From: Cyclobacteriaceae bacterium
GTDB lineage: Bacteria > Bacteroidota > Bacteroidia > Cytophagales > Cyclobacteriaceae
Direction of reading: 5' to 3'
Length of the DNA stretch: 64,000 nucleotides
Assembly: GCA_013141055.1 (NCBI GenBank)
Contig: JABFRS010000001.1
Coordinates: forward strand, 248,001 to 312,000
The notes under the pieces are model-generated. The model was given only the letters and a program-made list of their open reading frames with translations. It searched no databases and was not told the origin of the DNA. This document shows, one piece after another, positions 37,622-46,975 of this stretch. Each line of letters begins with the position of its first letter. Position 1 is the stretch's first letter. Made by a program: the position numbers and the translations under genes.

Positions 37622-39283
37622 TTGACAGAAGAAACCAGTATTCTCACCGGCTTTAGTCCTGAATTCCTGCGCGACACAGGTTCGCTCCATAGTTGTCTGC
37701 AGATGGCAGGCATCGGCACATGGGAGTTTAGACTTAATAATAATCTAATCTTTTGGGATGATGAGTGCAGGTTATTGTTCGGAGTTAAACAAGGCAATAG
37801 CATTTCATATTCTGAAGCATTAAAGATCGTTTATAAGGAAGATCTTGAGAGCGTAACTCAAGCCGTTATCCTTGCATTGAAGGGAAATAATTCCGGGAAC
37901 TATAATATGGTTTTCAGGATATTCTCATTGGAGGATGGTATCCGGTGGATAAATCTTATTGGCAAGACCTATACGGATGAATATGGCAAGCACACGCTCT
38001 TCTCAGGAATCGCAAGGAACATTACAGAGTTAAAGAACAATGAATCGCTTCGTCTCATCCAACAGGAGACAGAAACTGCTTTGCTTGGAGCTATAGAACT
38101 GGCGGAGCTTGGCACCTGGACATTAGACCTGACCACCGGCATTTATCAATATTCAGAGAGACTAAGAGAATGGTTTGGTTTTAAGAAGGATGAGATCATC
38201 ACCACCTATAAAATGCAAGGTGCGATTGATAAGAGAAACTGGCCACTGCTTGATTATTCGTTAAGCAATGCAATTAAAAAGGGAAGCACCTTTCGTTATG
38301 ATCTTGAATATAAAATAAAAGCATACGGTACTTCTCAAGAGAGAATTGTCCACTCTCAGGGAAAAGTATTCTTCGATGATGCCGGCATTGCTATCAAAAT
38401 AAGCGGCACTGCTCAAGACGTTACGATACAACGAGAACTTCAGATCGCACTGGAGCAAGAGGTACAGGAACGTACCATGGCATTAGCGACCTCCAACGAA
38501 AAGCTTGCAGAGAAAGTACTGGAGGTTGCCAGCACGAATGCTGATTTGGTTCAATCGAATCAGGAGTTGGAGCAGTACGCATACATTGCAAGTCATGACC
38601 TTCAGGAGCCTCTTCGGAAGATCCGGATATTTTCCAGCAGGCTTCTGACTAAAATTGATCCTGAGGAATCGCAATCCTTATTAAAAAAGATCCATACATC
38701 AGCGGAGAGAATGACGATGCTGATCCAGAACGTTCTGGAATTCTCAAAATTACTGGAGCTTCATCGTGAGCGAACCAATACTGACCTTAATTTGATTGTT
38801 GCAACTGTGATAGATGATTTTGAATTAATGATCGCAGAAAAACATGCAGTGATTGAAATCGATCCGCTCCCCTTCGTTGAAGCGATCCCCATACAAATGC
38901 ATCAGCTGTTTCAAAACTTGGTTGGCAATGCACTCAAGTTCTCAAGGCCTGATGTTGTTCCTAAAGTATCAATTCAGTGTCAGGTTCTTGAAAAAGATGA
39001 AGCCAAAACCTATGTGTCGCCGATCTTGCCTTATGCACAATATTATAAGATATCATTTTCTGATAACGGAATTGGATTTGAGACCCAGTACAGTGATCGT
39101 ATTTTCGAAATCTTTCAGCGGCTCAATAACCGTGAAGATTATGAAGGCGCGGGAATAGGACTTGCGCTATGCAAACGCATTGTAAGTAATCACCTGGGCA
39201 ACCTGGCCGTAGCATCTGAGCCTGGAACGGGAACCATCTTTAGCATCGTGTTGCCTGATAAACAAAAGCAAAAAGCAACGTAA
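37622..39283 (+). CDS. PAS-domain sensor histidine kinase (soluble)
   Basis: A 553-residue kinase without membrane segments. Two PAS folds (about 20-140 with MAGIGTWEFRLNNNLIFWDD; about 150-275 with ELAELGTWTLDLTTGIYQYS) are followed by a coiled coil (LQIALEQEVQERTMALATSN). Next is the H-box YIASHDLQEPLRKIRIFSSR (phospho-acceptor His325), then the ATPase domain: HQLFQNLVGNALKFSRPD (N box), FSDNGIGFETQYSDRIFEIF (G1) and YEGAGIGLALCKRI (G2). The start is a TTG; the first ATG (37703) would cut into the first PAS strand. No receiver or regulator gene is adjacent. This is the phytochrome-like H-box class common in Bacteroidota. Confidence 0.9.
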   Translation: MTEETSILTGFSPEFLRDTGSLHSCLQMAGIGTWEFRLNNNLIFWDDECRLLFGVKQGNSISYSEALKIVYKEDLESVTQAVILALKGNNSGNYNMVFRIFSLEDGIRWINLIGKTYTDEYGKHTLFSGIARNITELKNNESLRLIQQETETALLGAIELAELGTWTLDLTTGIYQYSERLREWFGFKKDEIITTYKMQGAIDKRNWPLLDYSLSNAIKKGSTFRYDLEYKIKAYGTSQERIVHSQGKVFFDDAGIAIKISGTAQDVTIQRELQIALEQEVQERTMALATSNEKLAEKVLEVASTNADLVQSNQELEQYAYIASHDLQEPLRKIRIFSSRLLTKIDPEESQSLLKKIHTSAERMTMLIQNVLEFSKLLELHRERTNTDLNLIVATVIDDFELMIAEKHAVIEIDPLPFVEAIPIQMHQLFQNLVGNALKFSRPDVVPKVSIQCQVLEKDEAKTYVSPILPYAQYYKISFSDNGIGFETQYSDRIFEIFQRLNNREDYEGAGIGLALCKRIVSNHLGNLAVASEPGTGTIFSIVLPDKQKQKAT

Positions 39284-39460
39284 CCAAATCTGTTTGATAT
39301 GTTGGTGATAACACAATCCCAGACAAACAATACGAGGCAACGCAACAGGCCGCCCGCTATCAGTAATGCGAAAGTAACTATTGAGGTTTCATGTCGGCAT
39401 GTTAAATTCCTTGTTCAATAAATTATTGGGATCTTGGCGATATCAACACTACAAGACAAA

Positions 39461-39532
39461 GCCCCATAGGGGGCGTCCTGTTTGTAGTGAAATTGCATGT
39501 GTATCGCCATAGCTCCATAGGAGCGGCCTGTT
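39461..39532. repeat. REP-like palindromes, class A (two units, same orientation)
   Basis: Two units: GCCCCATAGGGGGCGTCCTG then TTTG (39461-39486) and AGCTCCATAGGAGCGGCCTG then TT (39511-39532). Both are reverse-complement forms of the GGCCGCTCCTANGGAGC palindrome seen at 42 kb and 58 kb. They lie in the gap between the PAS kinase and the convergent permease. A class-C-like fragment (TTGGTGATAACAC near 39302) lies in the same gap. Confidence 0.7.
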
Positions 39533-39561
39533 ATTAAATTCTCTATTCACTACATGCTTTA

Positions 39562-41967
39562 CTATTCACTCTTCAACGTCTCCGCCGGATTCAGTTTAGC
39601 AATCTTCAATGTCAGGTATGCAAGAGTCCCCCATGCAATCAGGATCAGCACGCCACCTGCCCCCACAAATACCAGGGGATTGATCTCTGTCCTGAAAGAA
39701 AATTTCTCAAGCCATCGGCTCATCATCCACCACGTAAGAGGTGCCGCAAGCACAATGGACAAGCCGATCAACCGTGTAAAATCTCTCATCAGCAATACGA
39801 TCAGACCCATCAGCGATGCACCCAATACTTTACGCACGGATATCTCCTTTGTCTTCTGACGGAAGCTGAGCGCCGCTATTCCCAATAGTCCGAAACAGGC
39901 AATGACAACCGCAATCAATGAAAAGGAAGCAAGCACATTTCCCATATTCTGTTCAGATCTATACTGCTGATCCAATTGCTCTTTCAGAAAGGTAAATTCA
40001 AAAGTGAAGTCGTCGTCAAATTTCTTCCATGCTTGTCCGATGGAGGCTATCGTGGCCGGAAATTCATCCGTCCTGACCCTGACTACTACATAATTGAAGT
40101 GGGTGGATAATCTGAAAATAAGCGGACCGATAGGTCGGTGTAATGACTGGAAATTAAAATCTTTTACTACTCCGATCACCTTTCCCCTTGTCTTTTCTCC
40201 ATCACCATTCCAGACGATCTCCTCACCTACTCCGGTCTTCATATGAAGACTATTCATTGCTGTTTCATTGATGATGAACGCATCACGGTCGGCTGGATTT
40301 TCAAGAGAGAATGTTTTGCCATCTGTAAACTCAATGGAAAGTGTTTTAAAAAAATCATAGTCGACATAAACCTCTGACGCATCAATGTCTTCATCAGGAT
40401 GATCAGGAGTAAAGATTCCATTCTGATTAAATGAACGGCCTGGTATATTCGATGTTGCGGATACTGACGCCACGCCCGGTATTGAAAGCAGCTCTGTTCT
40501 CAACTCGCTGATCTTCGGATTCATTTCCTTCCGGTTCTTTACAGGGATAACAATCAATTCCTCCTGATTGAACCCAAGACTCTTATGTTGTATAAAACCA
40601 AGCTGATTATAAATGATAACACTCGAAGAGATCAACACCATCGAAGCAATGAATTGAAATACCATGAAGGTCTGGCGGATCCGTACACCTCCTGGGTTTT
40701 GTAAAAATTTACCTTTCAGCATCTGACCAGGCTTGATAGATGACAAGTATAAAGAGGGATAGATTCCGGCAACAAGTCCAACCAGCAGACTGAGTCCGGC
40801 CAGCATGGGAATTAAATCCTCATAATTAATTACGATAGGACTTCCCGTAAATACATTTATGAATGACAGCGATGCTTCAATCATTATTCCCGCAATGACC
40901 ATCGCAAACAGTGCAACCAGCATTGCTTCTCCCACAAACTGAAATGCCAGCTGTTTCCGGAAAGCACCCAGTGTTTTTCTGATACCGATCTCTTTAGCAC
41001 GCTCCGACGAAAGAGCTGTAGTAAGATTTACAAAATTAACACCTGCAATAATCAAGATGAGAAGTGCCGCTGCAGTCATCATGTAGATGTAATCGATATT
41101 TCCATTCGACTCAAGTTCCCACCGCAATGATGACCGAAGATGAATATCAGTGATAGGCTGCAGCTGGAATCCATAACCATTTTCTTTCAGATGTCGAAGA
41201 TCCTCTGCTGACCATTCAATATACTTGTTGGACCAGTCAAGCATCTTGCTTTCGAGAAGTTTGCTGTCCGCCTCCGGCTTCAGTCTGATATAATTAAAAT
41301 GCCCGAAGTCTTTCCATGTATAATAATCGCCGGTGTTTCCTCTCTTCAGTGTGACATACGACAACAGGAAATCAAAATGAAAATGAGACGTTACTGGAAC
41401 ATCTTTGAATACTCCTGTGATTTCGACAAGTTGTTGATCATCATTAACCGCCAGTTGCTTACCCAAAGCATTTTCATCACCGAAGTACTTCTTTGCCATG
41501 GATTCGGAGAGAAGCATGCCCATAGGTTTTGAGAGTGCCGTTCGTGGGTTTCCGCTGATCAATGGAAACGAAAAGACATCAAAGAATGTACTATCGACCG
41601 AGAGCACATTGAGCTCATCATATTTAATATCCTTTTGAAGATTGCGGATGGAGAATGTCTGCTGCGTCAGTCCCGGTCCCCAGATCGGACTTAAGCTCAC
41701 TGCACTTTCCACTTCAGGAAAATCGCGCACCATTGCCTGAGCGATAGGATGCGGTACGCGTGTCTGGGGATTATCTCCATCCCAGACAATACGGTAAACG
41801 TTTTCCGCCTGGTCATGGAACCTGTCATAACTAAGTTCTGTCTTGAGGTATTGCAGAATCAGAAAAACGCAGGCAAGGCCGAGTGCAAGTCCAAAAATGT
41901 TGATGAAAGAATAGACCTTGTTCTTGAGGAGATTCCGGAAGGCAATTGTAAAATAACTGGCAAGCAT
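39562..41967 (-). CDS. ABC transporter permease, two-domain FtsX/MacB-like
   Basis: An 801-residue inner-membrane protein. It opens FTIAFRNLLKNKVYSFINIF (membrane helix 1), then a MacB-type periplasmic domain (YRIVWDGDNPQTRVPHPIAQ), an FtsX core (TAALLILIIAGVNFVNLTTA, RAKEIGIRKTLGAFRKQLAF), a second periplasmic domain (about 430-640) and a second FtsX core (VIACFGLLGIAALSFRQKTK, EISVRKVLGASLMGLIVLLM), ending LKIAKLNPAETLKSE. No ATPase gene is adjacent. Such permeases in Bacteroidota act with an ATPase encoded elsewhere, in export or envelope-stress functions. It is 507 bp downstream of the related permease-PadR pair on the same strand. Confidence 0.92.
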   Translation of the reverse strand: MLASYFTIAFRNLLKNKVYSFINIFGLALGLACVFLILQYLKTELSYDRFHDQAENVYRIVWDGDNPQTRVPHPIAQAMVRDFPEVESAVSLSPIWGPGLTQQTFSIRNLQKDIKYDELNVLSVDSTFFDVFSFPLISGNPRTALSKPMGMLLSESMAKKYFGDENALGKQLAVNDDQQLVEITGVFKDVPVTSHFHFDFLLSYVTLKRGNTGDYYTWKDFGHFNYIRLKPEADSKLLESKMLDWSNKYIEWSAEDLRHLKENGYGFQLQPITDIHLRSSLRWELESNGNIDYIYMMTAAALLILIIAGVNFVNLTTALSSERAKEIGIRKTLGAFRKQLAFQFVGEAMLVALFAMVIAGIMIEASLSFINVFTGSPIVINYEDLIPMLAGLSLLVGLVAGIYPSLYLSSIKPGQMLKGKFLQNPGGVRIRQTFMVFQFIASMVLISSSVIIYNQLGFIQHKSLGFNQEELIVIPVKNRKEMNPKISELRTELLSIPGVASVSATSNIPGRSFNQNGIFTPDHPDEDIDASEVYVDYDFFKTLSIEFTDGKTFSLENPADRDAFIINETAMNSLHMKTGVGEEIVWNGDGEKTRGKVIGVVKDFNFQSLHRPIGPLIFRLSTHFNYVVVRVRTDEFPATIASIGQAWKKFDDDFTFEFTFLKEQLDQQYRSEQNMGNVLASFSLIAVVIACFGLLGIAALSFRQKTKEISVRKVLGASLMGLIVLLMRDFTRLIGLSIVLAAPLTWWMMSRWLEKFSFRTEINPLVFVGAGGVLILIAWGTLAYLTLKIAKLNPAETLKSE

Positions 41968-42108
41968 AGGAAAGGGTTAATGATCTGCACATTCCAATTG
42001 ATGTGCCAGATCAGAATGAATCAATTTGAGTCATAAACAGGCATTTCTGTATCATTATACGTTCGACTGCGGTCAATAATGATCAATATCGGTCATAAAT
42101 CATTGCGT

Positions 42109-42457
42109 GGTTGGTGATAACACCAACTCCAGACAAAGCCTCATAAAAACAGGCCGCTCCTACGGAGCTTGCATAACTATTTGAACATTTTTTCTACAAA
42201 CAGGCCGCCCCTAACGGGGCTACGAATCTCAGGGCTGGTGAATTGTAAATTGAATGTAAGCTCGCCCAAAGCATAAAGCTCCATAGGAGCGCCCTGTTTG
42301 TAGAAGTCGTATTAATAGGGAATTGCCCAAGCTCCATAGGAGCGGCCTGTTAAATTCTTTTAATACATGTCTGGTGATGTATTGGTGATAACATCGATAC
42401 AAGACAGATTTTTCTAAACCGTTATATTAATTAAGGGTTGGCAAAAACACCAACCCC
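42109..42457. repeat. Palindrome-rich intergenic array (classes A and C)
   Basis: The gap 41968-42474 carries four class-A REP-like units: two in one orientation (42149-42170, 42197-42223) and two inverted (42277-42303, 42329-42351), with core GGCCGCTCCTACGGAGC. Flanking them are class-C hairpins: TTGGTGATAACACCAAC (from 42111), a damaged copy near 42381, and GGGTTGGCAAAAACACCAAC (42435-42457). The two-direct plus two-inverted layout recalls the mosaic REP clusters of enterobacteria. No coding frame runs through it. Confidence 0.75.
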
Positions 42458-42474
42458 AGGCAAGCATGTTATTC

Positions 42475-45087
42475 TCATTCATGTCGCAATGAATCCACCG
42501 GATTGGCGACTACAACATCCTTGATCTTATATGCAATCGTAGCGAATGCAATACAAGCAAGTATCAAAACAGCCAGCGAAATAATTTCAACATTCACTGC
42601 CACATAATATTCCCACACACTGTCCATCATGGCATTCACCATCACAGTGCCCAGAGCAGTACCCACAACAAACGAGATCAGCATTACCACAAGGAATAAT
42701 TTTCCGGATTGATAGATAATATGTCGTAAGGGTGCTCCCATGATCTTCCGGATACCCAATTCTCTTGTGCGCTTCTGCAGGTTGAGAGAAACCAATGAAT
42801 AAAGTCCCGATATAGACATAATGATGGCAACAAGTCCAAGGAATGTGTACAATATCACTACGCTGTCGAAATGCTCCAATGCCATCATCATCCTCTCTTC
42901 CATAGGCCTGCCAGGATAGAGTTGAGTAGGAAATATCTTACTCCACGAAGTTTTGATCTGATCATTTACATACATCAATTGATCAGGATGCGTTAACGCG
43001 ATGAGATATTTATAATTTGTTGCCGTGTAGCGAAAAGCTACCGGAGAGAGCGGCTCAAAGAGAGCTCCCAGGTACACATCCTTGACAACTCCGGTTATAA
43101 AAAAATGCGTAGTATCGTTGAATGTAATACGCTTGCCAATCGCATCCTCACCCAGATTAAACTTCCGGACAAATTCTTCATTGACGATAAGCGCCTCGTT
43201 AAGATCAGACGCCTGATCCTTTTTGAAATTACGGCCAGCAAGAAGACGGACATTGACAGCATCGAAATACTCATCACTCACATTCAATACTGCCACTTCC
43301 CTCTTTTCCTTGTTCTCAAAGCTTGCCGCAACTTTATATGAGCTGGAATAGATGTGATGCTCCGTGCCTGCCATTGAAAGAATATCCGGGTTGTTCTGGA
43401 GACTGTTTCTTAACTGCTCAAACTGCTGTTCATTGGCTACAGGTACCTGTATAACAGAGCGCCATGCATATCCCAGGTCATACTCTTTCTGAAATTTTGA
43501 ATTGTAATAAAATGCCAGAGCAAATATGACTGCTGCTAAAGAGATACTGAACTGAAAAACCAGCAACGATTTGGTCAGCATACTTGCTCCTCCAAAGCGT
43601 GTAGTTCCCTTGAGAATCTGAATTGGCTTGAACGCTGAAATGTAGAATGCCGGGTATCCGCCTGCAAGCACTGCAGTGAATATAACCAGTGCCGCAATAG
43701 CAACAATCAGCCGAATATTATTCTGGTATGTAATGGCCATCTCCACTCCGCTCCACATGCCATTCCATCCTGCTGTAAAGAACTCTGCCAGACCCAATGC
43801 AATGATCATCGCAGCGAAACAAAAGATCATCGTCTCGGAAAGAAACTGCACAATCAATTCCTTGCGTCGGCCTCCAATCACTTTGCGTATGCCAATTTCT
43901 TTAAGACGTTTGCCTGCTATTGCAATAGAGTTGTTCATGAAGTTGAAACACGCTACCAGCAATAAAAATCCAGCCATCGCGAACGGCGCTATTACCGCGG
44001 CGGGTGGCATCGGTCCTCCAAACCAATGACCCTGATTGCGCTCCTTTATTGCACGATGCGACATGCCCACGAATGATTCAACATAGAATGTACTGATCTT
44101 CAGATCGGGCTTTGCTTCATTTTGTGTTTTGATATATGCTTCCAGCTGTTTTGGTAATCGGTCTGCTACAGTCTTATCCTTTAGGAAGAGAAAAGTCGTA
44201 GCCCATCTCGCCCAATTGTTTTCTATAGTAGATCGCTGACTGGGGTCAACAAAATAGTTGTCATACCCGGTAATAAGATCAAAGCGGAAGCTTGAGTTCA
44301 TTGGAAATTTTTTGAACACACCTCCGACTGTAAGTTCGCGCGGTTCTCCGTTGATCACCTGCGTTACCATCTTGTCAACAGCATTGGTGGTACCAAACCA
44401 GTTGATCGCTAACTGGTCGCTGATCAGAATAGTAGTTTTATCCTCGAGTGAAAGTGAACCGGACAATCGCTCGAATGTAAACAAGCGCGTAAAGGCAGGC
44501 TCGGCATATGCCAGTTGTTTCTGGAACATTTCGTCTCCGATGCGAAACTGTCCGTCTTTGCTCATGAACTGGATCACCTCTTCTCCTTCGCGAAGACTTT
44601 CACGGATTAATCCAGCCACAGGAATTGGGGCAACTCCATAGGGAACCATTCCTTTTTGAGTAGTCTCCCAAAATCCTATCCGGTAAATACTGGCTGCGTT
44701 CTTCTCCTGACGGTCGAAGTCCACATTGTATTGGTAGTTGACAAACGCGGTGATGCTACAGCCCAGGGCAATACTCATTCCTATGAGATTGATTAAGAAT
44801 GGCGATTTATTACGTGCGAACGTGCGCAAGGCAATGCGAAAGTAGTTATTGAACATAGGGGCAGGATTATAATTGGAGCGTCCTTTAATGGCGAAAGGCC
44901 GGAGCATGTCCAGCACGTCTTTGATGTAATGAATATTGGCTTTGAAGCGACTCATTTTTGTAAGCCGGTGTGCATACAGTTCATGAATGTCTCCCTGCAG
45001 GATTTCAAGTTGATCTTCAGAGCAAAAGGATTCAAGAAACCGATCGGCCCAGCGCGGAGGAGTTGTTTTTTTTTCAGCGTTCTTCAC
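42475..45087 (-). CDS. ABC transporter permease with N-terminal permease-prefix domain
   Basis: An 870-residue protein. Residues about 5-75 (PPRWADRFLESFCSEDQLEI, LQGDIHELYAHRLTKMSRF) form the cytoplasmic prefix domain found on permeases encoded beside PadR genes. The rest repeats the two-domain FtsX/MacB layout: YFRIALRTFARNKSPFLINL, LLVACFNFMNNSIAIAGKRL, KEIGIRKVIGGRRKELIVQF, a second periplasmic domain, then LVSLNLQKRTRELGIRKIMG and the terminal VVVANPVDSLRHE. It starts at GTG 45085-45087, overlapping the PadR stop, so translation is coupled. No ATPase is present nearby. Substrate unknown. Confidence 0.92.
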   Translation of the reverse strand: MKNAEKKTTPPRWADRFLESFCSEDQLEILQGDIHELYAHRLTKMSRFKANIHYIKDVLDMLRPFAIKGRSNYNPAPMFNNYFRIALRTFARNKSPFLINLIGMSIALGCSITAFVNYQYNVDFDRQEKNAASIYRIGFWETTQKGMVPYGVAPIPVAGLIRESLREGEEVIQFMSKDGQFRIGDEMFQKQLAYAEPAFTRLFTFERLSGSLSLEDKTTILISDQLAINWFGTTNAVDKMVTQVINGEPRELTVGGVFKKFPMNSSFRFDLITGYDNYFVDPSQRSTIENNWARWATTFLFLKDKTVADRLPKQLEAYIKTQNEAKPDLKISTFYVESFVGMSHRAIKERNQGHWFGGPMPPAAVIAPFAMAGFLLLVACFNFMNNSIAIAGKRLKEIGIRKVIGGRRKELIVQFLSETMIFCFAAMIIALGLAEFFTAGWNGMWSGVEMAITYQNNIRLIVAIAALVIFTAVLAGGYPAFYISAFKPIQILKGTTRFGGASMLTKSLLVFQFSISLAAVIFALAFYYNSKFQKEYDLGYAWRSVIQVPVANEQQFEQLRNSLQNNPDILSMAGTEHHIYSSSYKVAASFENKEKREVAVLNVSDEYFDAVNVRLLAGRNFKKDQASDLNEALIVNEEFVRKFNLGEDAIGKRITFNDTTHFFITGVVKDVYLGALFEPLSPVAFRYTATNYKYLIALTHPDQLMYVNDQIKTSWSKIFPTQLYPGRPMEERMMMALEHFDSVVILYTFLGLVAIIMSISGLYSLVSLNLQKRTRELGIRKIMGAPLRHIIYQSGKLFLVVMLISFVVGTALGTVMVNAMMDSVWEYYVAVNVEIISLAVLILACIAFATIAYKIKDVVVANPVDSLRHE

Positions 45088-45416
45088 TTGGTGTTGAGCT
45101 TAAGTCTTGGGATGAGGCGAAACAGTTCATTGCGAAGACTATGAGAGCGAGTGAGAGCCTGGCGTCCATAAGCTGTTATGGTGTAAAAGCGTTTACGTCT
45201 TCCTCCCCTTTCCTGGGTTGCACCTGATTCGTTGGATTTGATGAAGCCTTTTTCTTCGAGGCGGTTGAGGGCGGAATGCAGTGCGCCGATGCTGGGTATT
45301 CTTCCGGCGCGGGTTTCTATTTCCATTTTAATGGATACGCCATAGGCGTCGTCTTTCAAAGCCCCAATGGTGAGCAGTACAAGCTCTTCAAACTCGCCGA
45401 GATACGTTCCTTTCAT
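45084..45416 (-). CDS. PadR family transcriptional regulator
   Basis: A 110-residue winged-helix repressor: LGEFEELVLLTIGALKDDAY, GVSIKMEIETRAGRIPSIGA, LHSALNRLEEKGFIKSNESG, then RGGRRKRFYTITAYGRQALT. The GALHSALNRLEEKG and RRKRFYxIT segments are the PadR core. I start at ATG 45416 (MKGTYLGEFEELVLL); the frame opens upstream to 45497 without coding character. It overlaps the permease gene by 4 bp and should control it. Two 16-bp direct repeats lie just upstream. Confidence 0.93.
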   Translation of the reverse strand: MKGTYLGEFEELVLLTIGALKDDAYGVSIKMEIETRAGRIPSIGALHSALNRLEEKGFIKSNESGATQERGGRRKRFYTITAYGRQALTRSHSLRNELFRLIPRLKLNTK

Positions 45417-45417
45417 A

Positions 45418-45472
45418 ATTTCATTCCTAAATGTAGAGTATACGCGAATGTCGGGGATTTGTTTCCTAAATG
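45418..45472. promoter_or_regulatory. Two 16-bp direct repeats upstream of the PadR-permease operon
   Basis: ATTTCATTCCTAAATG (45418-45433) and ATTTGTTTCCTAAATG (45457-45472) match at 14 of 16 positions and are 39 bp apart, start to start. The first ends 1 bp before the PadR start codon. Their spacing near four helical turns and their position fit a PadR operator pair; this is inference. Confidence 0.5.
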
Positions 45473-45539
45473 CAAAGTAAGGGTGGAATATCAACAAATC
45501 ATTAATAATGGAACTTTAAAGGATGGAATGTATCGCCCC

Positions 45540-46240
45540 TACAAAGATTTCATCCCTAGCGGGATGCAAAAACGGTAACCTGATTCTCCTTCATAAAGAT
45601 TTGAACTGGTCCCAGCGGGACCTAATCTTTGTAGAAATCTGACATAATATTTGTTCAGCGTGCCGTAGGTACGCAACATCATTTACATTTAGAGTTTTAA
45701 AAAACCGAATACTTTTACTCGACTGGGCGACGGACTAGTTTTGACATAAACTGTTTACAAAGATTCCATCCCTAAAGGGATGCAAAAACCGTAACCTGAT
45801 TCTCCTTTATAAAGATTCGAACTGGTCCCAGCGGGACCTAATCTTTGTAGAAATCTGACATAATATTTGTTCAGCGTGCCGTAGGTACGCAACATCATTT
45901 ACAATTAGAGTTTTAAAAAACCGAATACTTTTACTCGACAGGGCGACGGACTAGTTTTGACATAAACTGTTTACAAAGATTCCATCCCTAAAGGGATGGA
46001 AAAACCGTAACCTGATTCTCCTTCATAAAGATTCGAACTGGTCCCAGCGGGACCTAATCTTTGTAGAAATCTGACATAGTATTTGTTCAGCGTGCCGTAG
46101 GTACGCAACATCATTTATAATCGAAATTTTTAAAATCGAATATACCACCCCGATAGGGTGGACGGAACAGTTTGACATACATTATATACAAAGATTCCAT
46201 CCCTAACGTGATGTTCGTAGGCATCAACATCTTTTGTAAA
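45540..46240. repeat. 216-bp tandem palindrome array adjoining a Y1 transposase
   Basis: Three complete units start at TACAAAGATT positions 45540, 45756 and 45972 (spacing 216 and 216), and a fourth partial one at 46187 (spacing 215). Each unit carries several different short palindromes: CATCCCT-AA-AGGGATG, GGTCCC-AGC-GGGACC, and GCGTGCC-GTA-GGTACGC (one mismatch). Unit one has CATCCCTAGCGGGATG instead. Units two and three differ by only a few bases; the third diverges after its midpoint (CCACCC-CGATA-GGGTGG). The array ends about 65 bp before the Y1 transposase. A further fragment lies at 46843-46870, beyond that gene. Confidence 0.85.
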
Positions 46241-46305
46241 AAGTTCTGTTTTCCGTACAGTAATAATCAACTTCAAAACCATTCATTCAATAATTTTACA
46301 TCGTA

Positions 46306-46767
46306 ATGGCCAACACTTATACCCAATTATACATTCAATTTGTCTTTGCTGTAAAGTATAGAGCAAGTCTCATTGAATCACAATGGGAAATTGAATTACA
46401 CAAATACATTACCGGAATTATTCAAAACCATGGTCATAAAATGATTTCTATAAACGGCATGCCCGATCATTTACACATATTTGTTGGCCTCCATCCTACG
46501 CAATCTATTTCTTCCATTATGAAAATTACGAAAGTGAGTTCAACGGATTGGATTAATGAGTCCAGATTTACAAAAGGAAAATTTGCATGGCAGGAAGGAT
46601 ACGGTGCTTTCTCTTACGGAAGAAGTCAAATTGATCGAGTTTACAATTACATTTTAAATCAAAAAAAGCATCACGAAAAGAAAAATTTCATTACAGAATA
46701 CAAAGAGCTTCTCAAAGCTTTTGAAATTGATTATGATGAACGATATATTTTTAAGGATCCATTATAA
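46306..46767 (+). CDS. IS200-like Y1 transposase (REP-associated tyrosine transposase type)
   Basis: A 153-residue HUH enzyme: YTQLYIQFVFAVKYRASLIE, then the metal-binding HUH motif GMPDHLHIFVGLHP (His55, His57). The probable nucleophile is Tyr115 in DRVYNYILNQKKHHEKKNF. It has the full Y1_Tnp length, so it looks intact. No TnpB or second ORF accompanies it. It is flanked on both sides by short palindromes (the 216-bp array upstream; GCCCCTACAGGGC and CATCCCTAGCGGGATG downstream) and lacks clear IS ends, as in REP-associated transposases that are single copy and domesticated. Assignment to that subgroup is inference. Confidence 0.88.
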   Translation: MANTYTQLYIQFVFAVKYRASLIESQWEIELHKYITGIIQNHGHKMISINGMPDHLHIFVGLHPTQSISSIMKITKVSSTDWINESRFTKGKFAWQEGYGAFSYGRSQIDRVYNYILNQKKHHEKKNFITEYKELLKAFEIDYDERYIFKDPL

Positions 46768-46975
46768 CATTTCAATTTTACAGAAAACACAGAAATGTTT
46801 CGCCCCTACAGGGCGACGGGATTACTTAACATATTCTTTTCTACAAAGATTTCATCCCTAGCGGGATGCTCTTCTTCGGCAGGATTAAACTTTAAGAATA
46901 CCTAGCTTCGTACAGAAGCTCCATGGTCCCACGGCGACCAATTCTTTTATTGTTATATTTAATTAACAATAAAAA
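46768..46975. repeat. Palindromes downstream of the Y1 transposase
   Basis: Three palindromic fragments: CGCCCCTACAGGGCGACGGG (about 46800-46821), ATTTCATCCCTAGCGGGATG (46851-46870, preceded by TCTACAAAG as in the upstream array) and AGCTCCATGGTCCCACGGCG (about 46918-46937), which joins two palindrome types. They mirror the upstream array in sequence. Confidence 0.65.

Noticed and set aside
45540-46240. CRISPR array
   Set aside because: The 216-bp units are near-identical over their whole length, with no short repeat plus unique spacer structure and no cas genes in the window.
46306-46767. Complete IS200/IS605 insertion sequence
   Set aside because: The transposase is intact, but no defined left and right ends, target site or tnpB could be recognised, so only the gene is annotated.
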